From positions 1 through 64,000 of the forward strand of contig NZ_MIHA01000023.1 in the NCBI RefSeq assembly GCF_001722335.1: a stretch of 64,000 nucleotides of DNA, read 5' to 3'. This document shows positions 37,615 through 46,121 of the stretch, one piece after another. Made by a program: the position numbers and the translations under genes. The stretch comes from Mycolicibacterium flavescens. Its GTDB lineage: Bacteria > Actinomycetota > Actinomycetes > Mycobacteriales > Mycobacteriaceae. Under the pieces are notes generated by a model. That model was not told the DNA's origin and did no database searches. It saw only the letters and a program-made list of their open reading frames with translations. Every line of letters begins with the position of its first letter. The stretch's first letter is position 1.

Positions 37615-37733
37615 GAGGGAGTCGGCCGAAGGGCCGAACGACGTCGAAGACTAGCACGCGGGGCCGCCGCGACCCGAATCAGCCGATCGCTTTTCGGCTC
37701 CCGAGGAACGGTACGGGACTAGGGTCGCCGGTG

Positions 37734-38216
37734 ATGGTTTCCTTCGCCGGGCGCGGATCCGTTGTGCTGGCCTGCGTGACCGTGGTCGCGGGCTGCGGGG
37801 AGTCCACGACGGCAGGTGTCGGGTCGGCCGAGCAGACACCGGGATCGTCCACAACGACCGTCGAGCGGGAGGTCAGCGAGTCGACCGGGTTCATCACCCC
37901 GTCGGGGAACATCGCGTGCCGCCTCGATCCGGACTATGCGCGCTGCGACATCATGGACCGCGACTGGTCTCCCCCGCCCAAGCCCGCCGACTGCGAATGG
38001 GACTACGGGCAGGGCGTGCTGATCGTCGGGACAGACCCCGCGAAGTTCATCTGCGCGGGCGACACCACGTTCGGCGTCGAGGAGGTGCTGCCCTACGGCG
38101 AGGCCGTGCGCGCCGGCGCGATGCGGTGCGAAAGCGGCGAGGCGGGCGTCACCTGTCGCAGTGACGACACGGGCAGCGGGTTCTTCCTCTCACGCGAGTC
38201 TTACCAGTTGTTTTGA
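37734..38216 (+). CDS. Putative lipoprotein, hypothetical
   Basis: A 160-residue protein with a lipoprotein signal (MVSFAGRGSVVLACVTVVAGC; lipobox VAGC, Cys21). After a Ser/Thr-rich linker comes a domain with six cysteines, starting GFITPSGNIACRLDP and ending CRSDDTGSGFFLSRESYQLF. The pattern recurs in mycobacterial secreted proteins of unknown function. An in-frame GTG one codon earlier is an equal start candidate. Confidence 0.75.
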   Translation: MVSFAGRGSVVLACVTVVAGCGESTTAGVGSAEQTPGSSTTTVEREVSESTGFITPSGNIACRLDPDYARCDIMDRDWSPPPKPADCEWDYGQGVLIVGTDPAKFICAGDTTFGVEEVLPYGEAVRAGAMRCESGEAGVTCRSDDTGSGFFLSRESYQLF

Positions 38217-38321
38217 GCCTTGAACGGCGCCCGACGCTCCGGTGAATGCCGGGATTTGTGTCGCGATACTTCGGTCGACTATCGTCGTGCTTCGCGACGG
38301 GCGACAAGTCGTTCGTGGCGC

Positions 38322-38394
38322 GCGGATGTAGCGCAGTTGGTAGCGCATCACCTTGCCAAGGTGAGGGTCGCGGGTTCGAATCCCGTCATCCGCT
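38322..38394 (+). tRNA. tRNA-Gly (anticodon GCC)
   Basis: Acceptor GCGGATG pairs with CATCCGC (discriminator T at 38394); D arm AGCGCAGTTGGTAGCGC; anticodon stem-loop CACCTTGCCAAGGTG with GCC; TΨC arm GGGTTCGAATCCC. CCA is not encoded. Confidence 0.97.
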
Positions 38395-38421
38395 CGAAGG
38401 TGCAGTGGCATCAACCCCAGC

Positions 38422-38492
38422 GGTGGAGTGGCCGAGTGGTGAGGCAACGGCCTGCAAAGCCGTGCACACGGGTTCGATTCCCGTCTCCACCT
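38422..38492 (+). tRNA. tRNA-Cys (anticodon GCA)
   Basis: Acceptor GGTGGAG pairs with CTCCACC (discriminator T at 38492); D arm GGCCGAGTGGTGAGGC; anticodon arm CGGCCTGCAAAGCCG with GCA; TΨC arm GGGTTCGATTCCC. CCA is not encoded. Second of three tandem tRNA genes. Confidence 0.97.
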
Positions 38493-38508
38493 CCGAATTT
38501 TCGACCCG

Positions 38509-38583
38509 GCGCGATTAGCTCAGCGGGAGAGCGCTTCCCTGACACGGAAGAGGTCACTGGTTCAATCCCAGTATCGCGCACCA
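38509..38583 (+). tRNA. tRNA-Val (anticodon GAC)
   Basis: Acceptor GCGCGAT pairs with ATCGCGC; D arm AGCTCAGCGGGAGAGC; anticodon arm CTTCCCTGACACGGAAG with GAC; TΨC arm CTGGTTCAATCCCAG; CCA encoded at 38581-38583. It is the last gene of the Gly-Cys-Val cluster and borders the decayed accessory patch. No repeat of its 3' end was found further downstream. Confidence 0.97.
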
Positions 38584-38659
38584 CAGTTTCAGCAGGTCAG
38601 GCCTGGTATCTCCGGGCCTCTCTTGTTTCCGTGCCCAATACGCAAGCACGGAGTTCCGC

Positions 38660-38950
38660 CTACAACTCACCTATGACACCGGTAATTGCTGCGAGGGGTA
38701 GGGCGTCGGCCGACCCACGCTCGACGTAATGCGGCGTCGTGGCCGTGCGGCATGCGCTCGCCGAATCGGGCGAGCCAGTGCCCTCGACCACCGTGCTCGA
38801 CGTTGCCGCGACGGTTACGGGTGCCCCGCGTGCGGTCTCGTAAGGCGTCAGGTCGTTGTGGCAGACGGTGCAAAGCCACCACACCTTCTTATTGGGCACG
38901 GCTGCCCCGAATGCGGTCGCCGCAAGGCGCCGAGACAGCAGCGGTAATGG
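38660..38950 (-). pseudogene. Possible HNH/zinc-finger gene remnant
   Basis: Within a 400-nt stretch otherwise without genes (38584-38985), the minus strand encodes VPNKKVWWLCTVCHNDLTPYE, where WLCTVCHN looks like the second cysteine pair and CHN of an HNH endonuclease or similar zinc finger. No complete domain follows in the same frame; a neighbouring frame continues with RTRGTRNRRGNVEHGGRGHW. The plus strand here also has two GCPxCG motifs. The reading is tentative: this is probably a decayed phage-type gene. Confidence 0.3.
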
Positions 38951-38985
38951 ACCAGGGCGCGAGAACGGAGTACGCGGTCGTCTGA

Positions 38986-39822
38986 CTACGGCGCGAAGAG
39001 TCGTAGCGCCCGCGACCGATCATCCGCTGCCTGCTGTGACCGCCGGAGCGGGTCGGTGGCTCTCCGTTCCACCAAGTCAACGACGTCCCTCATCAGCCAT
39101 TGAGCGTGGAGACTTGGGTACAGCAGCTTCCCCGGATCACTTGTCACTCGCGTCATGAGAACATCCGGATCGCCGGTCTCTTCGAACATGTCTTCGTCGG
39201 CCATCCCGAGATACACCCACGGTCGGCCGTGGGCGTAGCCGGAACACATGCGCCACGAAAGGAGAGGTTTCGCTGTTCGTGCGTGCATGTCGGCGTACTG
39301 GACGGCTTCGGTGCTTTGGTATCCGGCGCTGATCCTGTTCTCGGGGATGCCGCGGCCGCTCCCGATCTGAGCGAGCCTGGCGTACTTGGCGTCTCGCTGC
39401 GCTACATCGGACAAACTCAGAGATTGAAGCGCTGGATGCTGATCATGGAAGTTCTTGGCGTACCAACGCAGGACGCGTTCGATGCGCGTGCTGCGGCCAG
39501 TCGGATGCAGAATCCAGAACGCCGAAGCGAAAATCTCGAGCGCACCACGAACCAGGGTGAACGGCGCCGCGCTGTGAAGCACGTTGAGATCGAAGAGAAG
39601 CGACTTCATAGCGTGTAGATGATCGACACCGGCCACGATGCACATCTGGACCGCGTGCGAAACCTGGTAAGGATCGCTCGCCCGATCGTCGCCAGCTAGC
39701 GACGACCCCGGCGACACCGCGAAGTCCGTCGAGTCGTTGACCCGTTCCATCATTCGATCAACGTCGGTGGCGAACTTCCCCCACAACGCGTCGATCTTGT
39801 CCGGGTCCAGCGCCTCCCCCAC
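38986..39822 (-). CDS. Hypothetical protein in tRNA-adjacent accessory patch
   Basis: A 278-residue soluble, mostly helical protein. The segment NVLHSAAPFTLVRGALEIFASAFWILHPTGRSTRIERVLRW is reminiscent of helical DUF5677/HEPN-like proteins that share an LxRxALE-A-FW helix, but the similarity is too weak for a family call. No signal peptide. GTG start at 39822 with a GGGGAGG-like stretch overlapping the start. Codon use is less GC-biased than in the flanking conserved blocks. It is 9 nt downstream of the Rmf-like gene on the same strand. Confidence 0.6.
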   Translation of the reverse strand: MGEALDPDKIDALWGKFATDVDRMMERVNDSTDFAVSPGSSLAGDDRASDPYQVSHAVQMCIVAGVDHLHAMKSLLFDLNVLHSAAPFTLVRGALEIFASAFWILHPTGRSTRIERVLRWYAKNFHDQHPALQSLSLSDVAQRDAKYARLAQIGSGRGIPENRISAGYQSTEAVQYADMHARTAKPLLSWRMCSGYAHGRPWVYLGMADEDMFEETGDPDVLMTRVTSDPGKLLYPSLHAQWLMRDVVDLVERRATDPLRRSQQAADDRSRALRLFAP

Positions 39823-39831
39823 GCGCCGTGC

Positions 39832-40044
39832 TTACGTCGAACGCGATTCAGCCGCTGCGCATTCTGCGCGGTATCTCCGCATCGCAGGCCCGGTGTCGAT
39901 CCGTACCCGCATCATCCGCTCATACCCGCGCGTCCACAGCTTCGGCAGAACCAGCGATTCGCCCCCGGCGTACGGGTTGCGGTCGCCCGGTTCAGCGAGC
40001 GAGCCCGAGTAGAGCGCGAACATGTATTCCGCACGCTTCGACAC
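39832..40044 (-). CDS. Small Rmf/CrpP-fold-like protein
   Basis: A 70-residue product starting at GTG 40044. The central part GDRNPYAGGESLVLPKLWTRGYERMM carries the pattern of ribosome modulation factor/CrpP-like proteins, NPY..G....(A/L)W..G(Y/W). Such genes are frequent in actinophages and mycobacterial islands, where a role in ribosome binding is only assumed. No good ribosome site precedes this GTG; the same frame is open upstream to 40443 (GTG with AGGAG), so a longer product or readthrough from there is an alternative. Confidence 0.45.
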   Translation of the reverse strand: MSKRAEYMFALYSGSLAEPGDRNPYAGGESLVLPKLWTRGYERMMRVRIDTGPAMRRYRAECAAAESRST

Positions 40045-40145
40045 CGGCCAAGCATGCAGGCACGTGCGGCCAGATCGTCGGACCCACGCCGACGACGAGG
40101 ACCAGGCGCACGACGCCGACCTCGATCCGGCACACAGGTGGGGGC

Positions 40146-40443
40146 TCAAGTCAGCGACGCGGCGATCGCGTCTTGCGCGGATCGGCGGTACTTCGTCCGC
40201 AGCTGGTTCCGGTGCGGTCGCGATAATCGCGCGCGTAGTCCGTCTGCGCCTTCGTGTTCCACGCGCGGCACTCATCGCACTTGCAGCCTTCGCGCCGGTA
40301 TCCCGCCCGCGTGCCGTAGTCCCACGGAGCAGCGTCGGCCTTGACGCACGGACCGCAGCGGCGCCGATCAGGCGGCGCGCTGTCGGGATACGTCGGCAGC
40401 AGCCGCCCGCACACGGTGCACGGAACGTCAGCACGACGGGCAC
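40146..40443 (-). pseudogene. Frameshifted phage-type zinc-binding protein gene
   Basis: The coding signal crosses three frames. GTG 40443 with AGGAG 6 nt upstream opens MPVVLTFR; the frame with real protein character then is PCTVCGRLLPTYPDS, RRRCGPC, GYRREGCKCDECRAWNTKAQ, DYARDYRDR (four cysteine pairs, typical of small actinophage proteins), and a third frame carries LRTKYRRSAQDAIAASLT to a stop at 40146. Two single-base changes would restore one open frame of about 100 codons. It is therefore read as a decayed gene, with sequencing error as the alternative. Confidence 0.5.
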
Positions 40444-40775
40444 AGGGCGCTCCTATCCGGGCGGTTTTTTTGTTGGGGAAACCCGGGGGGCGGTGCCAAT
40501 GCCATGGGGGGCGCCGTGTACCCCCTCCCCGGGGTTACCTAGGGAGGTTGCTGACTGGACTGGTCGACCGCTGCGGCTTATCGCCATCATCGAACATCGC
40601 CATGAGTCGGTGCCACGCCTGCTACAAACCCCTGCGTGACGGCGCGGACCATGTTATTGGTCCGGTACCACGCGTGAGGAGGCGGGATGGGCGGGATTTC
40701 GGCATTTCGATCGGACGACGCACGCGCGGCATACGTTCAGCTTTACGACGCAGCCTTGCCGCCAGCACGATCCCG
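40444..40775. other. 332-nt gap with T-tract hairpin
   Basis: No gene supported. Near 40447-40475 the plus strand reads ATCCGGGCGG followed by seven T, and 40496-40545 contains GGGG/CCCC-rich inverted segments (around 40485 and 40533), which could end a transcript or be the remains of an element end. The start of the broken hydrolase gene follows at 40776. Confidence 0.3.
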
Positions 40776-41593
40776 GTGACGGAGTCGGACATTGAGACGT
40801 CCTTCGGACGCACGCACATTCTTCACGCGGGCGACCCGTCAAAACCCCCGCTGGTAGCAATCCATGGATCGTCGATCAGCTCGACGATGTGGATACCGCA
40901 CTTGCCCGTCCTCACCGCGACCCACAGCGTGACCATGATCGACGCAATCGACGAGGCAGGTAAGAGCATCGCAATTAAGGCGACCACAAACAGCGCAGGG
41001 ATAGTGGAATGGCTCAACGAGACGTTGAGTGCCATTGATATCCAGCGTTCCGCAATAGTTGCTGCTTCGCGCGGTAGCTGGATAGCGACTCATTAATCGA
41101 TGGCTTCCCAGAACGGGTAGAGCGCTTGGCGCTTGTGTGCCCGGTAGGGCTCGCCAACGGGCTGCGTCCGAGGTGTCTGGTTCGTTCGATCCCAACCATG
41201 ACCGGTCGGCCCACGGAAGAGCGCGTCCAGTCGTTCCTTGACACCATGGCCATGCCGACAAAGCGCCGGTTGCTTCGCCAGGAGCCGTGGCAGCCAATAA
41301 TGCAACAATTCATTTGTGGCGCTATTGGTTTCAGCCTTGCGCTCAGCAACCCGCGACCGAACCCGTGGCCGTTGCGCAGCGATTGCGATTTACAGCGACT
41401 CTCGTCGGCCCGGGTCCCGGTTCTGACGATCATCGGCAGGGCGGAGTCCCTTGTTGACGGGCCAAAGACGGCTACCCGCCTCAGGCAACAACTGCCTGAG
41501 GCGCGGGTCGAGCTGGTCGACGATGCGAACCATATGGTTTTCATCGACCAAACCGAGATAGTTGAGAAGCTGCTCGCCGAATTCCTCCAGTAG
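40776..41593 (+). pseudogene. Alpha/beta hydrolase gene with one-base frameshift
   Basis: Two reading frames together give one normal alpha/beta hydrolase of about 272 residues. The first (GTG 40776 to TAA 41094-41096) has LVAIHGSSISSTMWIPHL and the nucleophile elbow VAASRGSWIATH. The second resumes at 41093 as LIDGFPERVERLALVCPVGL and continues through VPVLTIIGRAESLVDG (acid) and DDANHMVFIDQTEIVEKLLAEFL (histidine) to 41593. A single extra T at CATTAATC (41091-41098) would fuse them exactly. The elbow has Ala where Gly is usual. A 297-nt stretch without a gene follows. Confidence 0.75.
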
Positions 41594-41890
41594 GGACGGT
41601 CGATGCCACGCCTTGAAATGTTGTCCGTCCCTTCGGTGATGCTAGCGATTGATACCTTTTGACCATGCCCATCCCCAGGCCGTAAGTCGCCATTCGGTGT
41701 CTACCTTGCGAAGCGCCACGGCACCTTCTGGTCCTCGTCGTCGTTGGCGGGCCTCGCGGCGCTGCTGCTGACTACGTCCAAGCACCGCGCCGACCGCGAG
41801 GCTGTTCCGTGGGTGTCAGCGGTTGAACCCCGCGCCGTTCGCACGTGCGGACATGCTTATCCCGGGCGCCTAAACCGTCCGGACGTCTCA

Positions 41891-44800
41891 CTACACCAGC
41901 ACTGCGAGCGGTTGCGCTACCGCAATACGCGAGACGGTGATGACGAAGGGGTCGGCCGCACTGCCACTGCCAGTCACGGTGGTTTGGTAGGCGGTGCCGT
42001 CCGCGCCGACCACTACAGGGGCGACCGGGGCGCCGGCAATGGGGTCGGTGGTGGTCGTGTGACCGTCTGAGTAGATCACGGTCACTGTCGTCCTATAAGG
42101 GCTGGCGGGGGTGCCATCGCCGATACGGCTGGTCTGGTAGACGATGCCCTCCGCGCCCACCACCGCATGGCCCCACGGGATGCCGTCGATGGGTTCGGTG
42201 GTAGTCGTATTTCCTTCGGGGTGGATCACCATGATCCTCATCGTGTACGGGTTCTCGGCGCTGCCACCGGAGGAGGCGATTTGCGCCGCGGTGCCGTCCA
42301 CGCCGACCACCACACCGGAGTCGATCGCGCGACCGTCGACTGTCTCTGTGATGACGGTGCCGTCGGGACGGATCACCGTGACCGTCGCCTGATACGGGTT
42401 CGCCACGCTACCGTCGCCAGTATTGGTGGTTTGGGCGACGGTGCCGTCTGCGCCGACCACCACCCCCCCGAAGTGTGGTAAACCGCCGACTGTTTCGGCG
42501 GTGACGGTGCCATCGGCGTGGATCACCGTGATCGTCGTCTGATATGGGTTCGTCGGGCTTCCCCCGCCGGAGTAGGTGGTTAGCGCGACGGTGCCATCCG
42601 CACCGACGAGCACGCCGTCGCCGGTCGATACGCCGACGACGGTTTCGGTAATGATGGTCCCATCGGGGCGGATCACCGTGACCGTCGTCTCGAAGTCGTT
42701 CGCCGAGCCGCCAACGGCGGTACGGCTGATTTGGGCAGCGGTGCCGTCCACACCGACTACCACACCCTGGCCGCTCGGGAGGCCGTCCACGGTTTCGGTG
42801 GTGACAGTCCCATCGGGGTGGATCACCATGACCGTTATCCGATAGGGATTCGCCGCGCTGCCGTCACCGAGAGACGTCGATAGGGCGGCAGTGCCATCCG
42901 GACCAACGACCAGACCGCCAACGGTCGGGTACCCGTCGACGGTTCCGGTGGTGACAGTCCCATCGGGGTGGATCACCGTGACCGTGGACTGACCCTGGTT
43001 CGCCACGTCTCCTTCGCCGGTGCGGGTGATTTGGGCGGCGGTGCCGTCCACACCGACTACCACACTCTGGCCGCTCGGGAGGCCATCGACGGTTTCGCTG
43101 ATCAGGGCGCCGTCAGGGCGGATCACCGTGACCATCGTCTGGTACGGGTTCGCCGCGCTGCCGTCGCCGAAAATGGTTCTCTGGGCGGCAGTGCCATTCG
43201 CACCGACCACCGCACCGGCGAGGTCGGGGTAGCCGCCGACTGTCTTGGTGCTCATGCTCCCGTCCGGGTGGATCACCATGAGCGTCGTCTGGTAGGGGTA
43301 CTCAACGCTGCCATTGCCGGAATTGGTGCTTTGAGCTGCGGTGCCATCAGCACCCACCGCCACCACGCCGACCGGGAAGCCGTCGACGGTTTCGGTAGTA
43401 ATCGTGCCGTCGGGATGGATCACTATGACCGTCGACTCGATCGGGTTCGCCCCGCTGCCGAAGACGGTGTAAGTGGTTTGGGCTGCGGTGCCATCAGCAC
43501 CGAGCACGACGCCTTCGTGCGGGTAGCCGTCGACGGTCGCGGTGGTGATGCTCCCGTCGGGGTGGATCAATGTGACCGTTGTCTTGAAGAAGTTCTCGGC
43601 ACTCAACTCGCCGGTGCGCGTGATTTGGTAGACGGTGCCGTCCGCGCCGACAAGTGGGCTGGACGGGGTGCCGTCGACGGTTTTGGTGGTGATCGTGCCG
43701 TCGGGGTGGACGACAACGATCGTCGACCGGTACGGGTTAGCTGCGCTGCCGTCGCCGGTGTAGGTGGTTCGAGCGGCGGTCCCGTCCGCGCCGAGCACCA
43801 CACCGTGAACGCTGGACGCGCCGCCTTCAGGGGCTGGGAATGTGGCGGTATTGGTGATGGCGGCGGCGGCCGGGTCGACGGTGGCGGCGACCTGTAGGTG
43901 AGCCTGCGCCTGTCCGCCACTGACCGCGGTGATGGTGAAAACGTCCTGTTCGACCGTGGCAGTGCCGTACGCGTCGAGGCGCTCTTGCGGGTCTGGAGTG
44001 TAGGTGAAAGTCCAGGTTCCGGTGGCGGAGTTGAACACGGGCGCCGAAACCGTGCCGGTGCCGTCGAGAGGTTGGGTGGTGATCACTTCGAGGTCCGCGA
44101 AGCCACTGTCGATGTCGGTGACCGTCACCGTGTAAGTGATTGCGCCCGTGGCGCTTACCGCCGGGGCCGACGGCACTGCTTGAATGACCGTCGGATCATC
44201 GACCGGTGTGATGTTGACCGTGACCGCGGCGGCGGCCTGATCCCCGTCGGGGTCGGTGATGGTGTAGCCGAAGCTGACCGGCCCGTTCTGGTTTGCGCCC
44301 GGGGTGTAAGTGATCGAGCCGTCGCCGTTGACCACCGCGCTGCCATGGGCCGGGGTGGTCGTGACGGTCACCGTCGGGGCACCGTCCGGGCTGGTGTCAT
44401 TGCCGAGCACCTGGATCGTGACCGCAGTGTCCTCATCGGTAGTGACCACATCATCGGCGGCCGTGGGAGTGTCATCGACCGGGGTGATGTGCACCGTAAC
44501 CTTGGCGGTGTTGCCGTCGACCGTTCCGTCGTTGACCTTGTAGGTGAACGAATCCGTGCCGTTGACATCGGCCATCGGCGTGTAGGTGAACGAGCCGTCG
44601 GCAAGGAGCTCGAAACTGGCGGCCTTGGTCGGGCCGGCCACCAACACCGCCTGCTTGGTGTCACCGTCAGCATCGGTGTCGTTGGCCAGAACATTGCCCG
44701 TCGACAACGTGGTGTCTTCATCCGTCGTGAACGAATCATCGTTGGCGACGGGCGGATGATTGGTGTTCGCCGGTGGCGCGACGGTGACACTGATGGTGTC

Positions 44801-46048
44801 GCTCGCACTGTGGGTTTGGCCGAGGCCGTGGAGATGGTAGCGGGCGACTTTATCGGTCACAGTGACGGTGAAGGTGTCGGGACCGCTGTAACCGGCATTC
44901 GGTGTGTAGGTCCAGGTACCGGCCGCGGCGTCGATGCTGACGGTTCCGTGAGCCGGTGCGCCGACCCCGGTGGCGGGAACGTTGTAGGACAGCGGGTCGC
45001 CGTCGGGGTCGAAACCGTTGAGGGTGCCGATGATCTCGCCGTTGGCCAATGGCTCACCGGTGGTCTGCAGGTCCAGCGCGGGGGTGGAATTGACGAAGAG
45101 CTGGTTGTACTGGCGACGCATCGATTCCACCAGGCCCCAGAGGACCGAGTTGTAGAACGGTGCGCCGGGACCGAAGACCGGCGCCACGAAACCAGTGAAG
45201 GCGTTGAGGACGACGCCGAAAACGGTGGCCGGGACAGCCAGGAACGCCTCGACCAGATTCACAGGTTCGGACGCGGGCGCGGGCGCTTCCAGGATGCTGA
45301 CAGCCTCAACGTGGTTGACGCTCAACAGATTCAGTTGATCATCAGTGCCTGCCAAGCTTCTCGACTGCAGACGCGCTTCCGGATTGCTGTCGTCCAGCTC
45401 AGGTCCCGAAATCACCGTCTTCGCGCCGGCCAATTCACGGTCGGGCGCGAGATTGGGGTCTGTGCCCCCGGCCGTCGACACGTGGCTGGGGTCGACCGTT
45501 GGCGCCGGTGCGGCAGTAGTCGGGTCGGCAGTCGCGGTGGGCTGGGCCGGCACCGTCGTATCTAGGTCAAACGTTGGCGTGGGTTCCGCGGTTTGCGCTG
45601 GTGTTGCAGTGGGTGTGGCTCCCGCGTTGTCGATGGTGGTCCCACTGATGATCACTTCAGGGGTGCCGTCACCGCCGATGATGGTGGTTGTCTTCCCTTC
45701 GATGACCGTGGTCGTCGTCGTGCCCGCATCGGCAGCGGCCGCATCGGCAGCGGTCCCGCCGTTGCTGTCGCCGCTGCCCTCGGGCCGCGGAGGCGCCGGC
45801 TCGGGGTCGGTGGTGTTTGGGCCATCGTCCACTGCAGCGGAGGCTTCGCTGCCCTCCTCGGCCCAAACAATCCCAGGCGTGGTGGCCACCGCCAGACCGA
45901 CGCCCAAAGCAACGGCCAAGGCGCCGACGCGCCCGACGTGACGGGCATAACCAGCGACATCAGAGCTGGGCCGCTGAAGCACAACCGTCTGACCGTCCCT
46001 TTGGAGGCGGTCACAACCGGGGACGGCTTTCGCAGCAGCTTTTGCCAT
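41891..46048 (-). CDS. Large secreted repeat protein (cadherin/VCBS-like domains plus 50-residue repeats)
   Basis: 1385 residues. N-terminal extension (1-30) plus hydrophobic export segment GRVGALAVALGVGLAVATTPGIVWA (39-63). Then a Pro/Thr-rich linker to about 230, a mycobacteria-typical segment (about 266-327; VFGVVLNAFTGFVAPVFGPGAPFYNSVLWG), and tandem cadherin-like/VCBS domains (about 330-630) with NGFDPDGDPLSY, ANDDSFTTDEDTTL, NVLANDTDADGD, YTPNAGYSGPDTFTVTVTD. A beta-rich spacer leads to about 747, then 12 full and one partial 50-residue repeat to the C terminus. No LPXTG or C-terminal anchor. Probably a surface or biofilm protein; this is inference. ATG 46048 has AGGAG upstream. Confidence 0.85.
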   Translation of the reverse strand: MAKAAAKAVPGCDRLQRDGQTVVLQRPSSDVAGYARHVGRVGALAVALGVGLAVATTPGIVWAEEGSEASAAVDDGPNTTDPEPAPPRPEGSGDSNGGTAADAAAADAGTTTTTVIEGKTTTIIGGDGTPEVIISGTTIDNAGATPTATPAQTAEPTPTFDLDTTVPAQPTATADPTTAAPAPTVDPSHVSTAGGTDPNLAPDRELAGAKTVISGPELDDSNPEARLQSRSLAGTDDQLNLLSVNHVEAVSILEAPAPASEPVNLVEAFLAVPATVFGVVLNAFTGFVAPVFGPGAPFYNSVLWGLVESMRRQYNQLFVNSTPALDLQTTGEPLANGEIIGTLNGFDPDGDPLSYNVPATGVGAPAHGTVSIDAAAGTWTYTPNAGYSGPDTFTVTVTDKVARYHLHGLGQTHSASDTISVTVAPPANTNHPPVANDDSFTTDEDTTLSTGNVLANDTDADGDTKQAVLVAGPTKAASFELLADGSFTYTPMADVNGTDSFTYKVNDGTVDGNTAKVTVHITPVDDTPTAADDVVTTDEDTAVTIQVLGNDTSPDGAPTVTVTTTPAHGSAVVNGDGSITYTPGANQNGPVSFGYTITDPDGDQAAAAVTVNITPVDDPTVIQAVPSAPAVSATGAITYTVTVTDIDSGFADLEVITTQPLDGTGTVSAPVFNSATGTWTFTYTPDPQERLDAYGTATVEQDVFTITAVSGGQAQAHLQVAATVDPAAAAITNTATFPAPEGGASSVHGVVLGADGTAARTTYTGDGSAANPYRSTIVVVHPDGTITTKTVDGTPSSPLVGADGTVYQITRTGELSAENFFKTTVTLIHPDGSITTATVDGYPHEGVVLGADGTAAQTTYTVFGSGANPIESTVIVIHPDGTITTETVDGFPVGVVAVGADGTAAQSTNSGNGSVEYPYQTTLMVIHPDGSMSTKTVGGYPDLAGAVVGANGTAAQRTIFGDGSAANPYQTMVTVIRPDGALISETVDGLPSGQSVVVGVDGTAAQITRTGEGDVANQGQSTVTVIHPDGTVTTGTVDGYPTVGGLVVGPDGTAALSTSLGDGSAANPYRITVMVIHPDGTVTTETVDGLPSGQGVVVGVDGTAAQISRTAVGGSANDFETTVTVIRPDGTIITETVVGVSTGDGVLVGADGTVALTTYSGGGSPTNPYQTTITVIHADGTVTAETVGGLPHFGGVVVGADGTVAQTTNTGDGSVANPYQATVTVIRPDGTVITETVDGRAIDSGVVVGVDGTAAQIASSGGSAENPYTMRIMVIHPEGNTTTTEPIDGIPWGHAVVGAEGIVYQTSRIGDGTPASPYRTTVTVIYSDGHTTTTDPIAGAPVAPVVVGADGTAYQTTVTGSGSAADPFVITVSRIAVAQPLAVLV
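41894..43810 (-). repeat. Tandem 150-bp coding repeats (about 12.8 copies)
   Basis: The 3' part of the large secreted protein gene is built from a 150-bp unit. Each 50-residue unit has VVVGADGTAAQTT, a variable GDGSAANPY, then TTVTVIHPDGTVTTETVDG and a variable 5-8 residue loop. Copies begin near 43810 and recur about every 150 bp down to 41894. The two-strand HPDGT hairpin per unit suggests a beta-propeller blade or beta-solenoid coil. Bases 42739-42790 and 43039-43090 are nearly identical, showing a 300-bp (two-unit) duplication. Confidence 0.85.
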
Positions 46049-46121
46049 AACGCACTCCTGTGGGCTCAGAGTTTCCGAAGGGAAACGCTTCAGCAGGACG
46101 CTAATTACATCGGAGGGCGAA

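Noticed and set aside
38509..38583. tRNA-Val as the left attachment site of a complete integrated element
   Set aside because: No integrase gene and no copy of the tRNA 3' end (about 20 nt checked by eye) were found downstream, so a complete island cannot be claimed.
41894..43810. Regular 150-bp repeats resembling a large direct-repeat or CRISPR-like array
   Set aside because: The period is 150 bp, the repeats are divergent and in frame throughout a 1385-codon gene; there are no short identical repeats with unique spacers.
43898..45565. Open frame of 555 codons on the plus strand opposite the large secreted protein
   Set aside because: Composition (Gly/Asp/Arg/Val) and lack of any domain indicate a shadow of the minus-strand gene, which has a signal peptide, domains and AGGAG.
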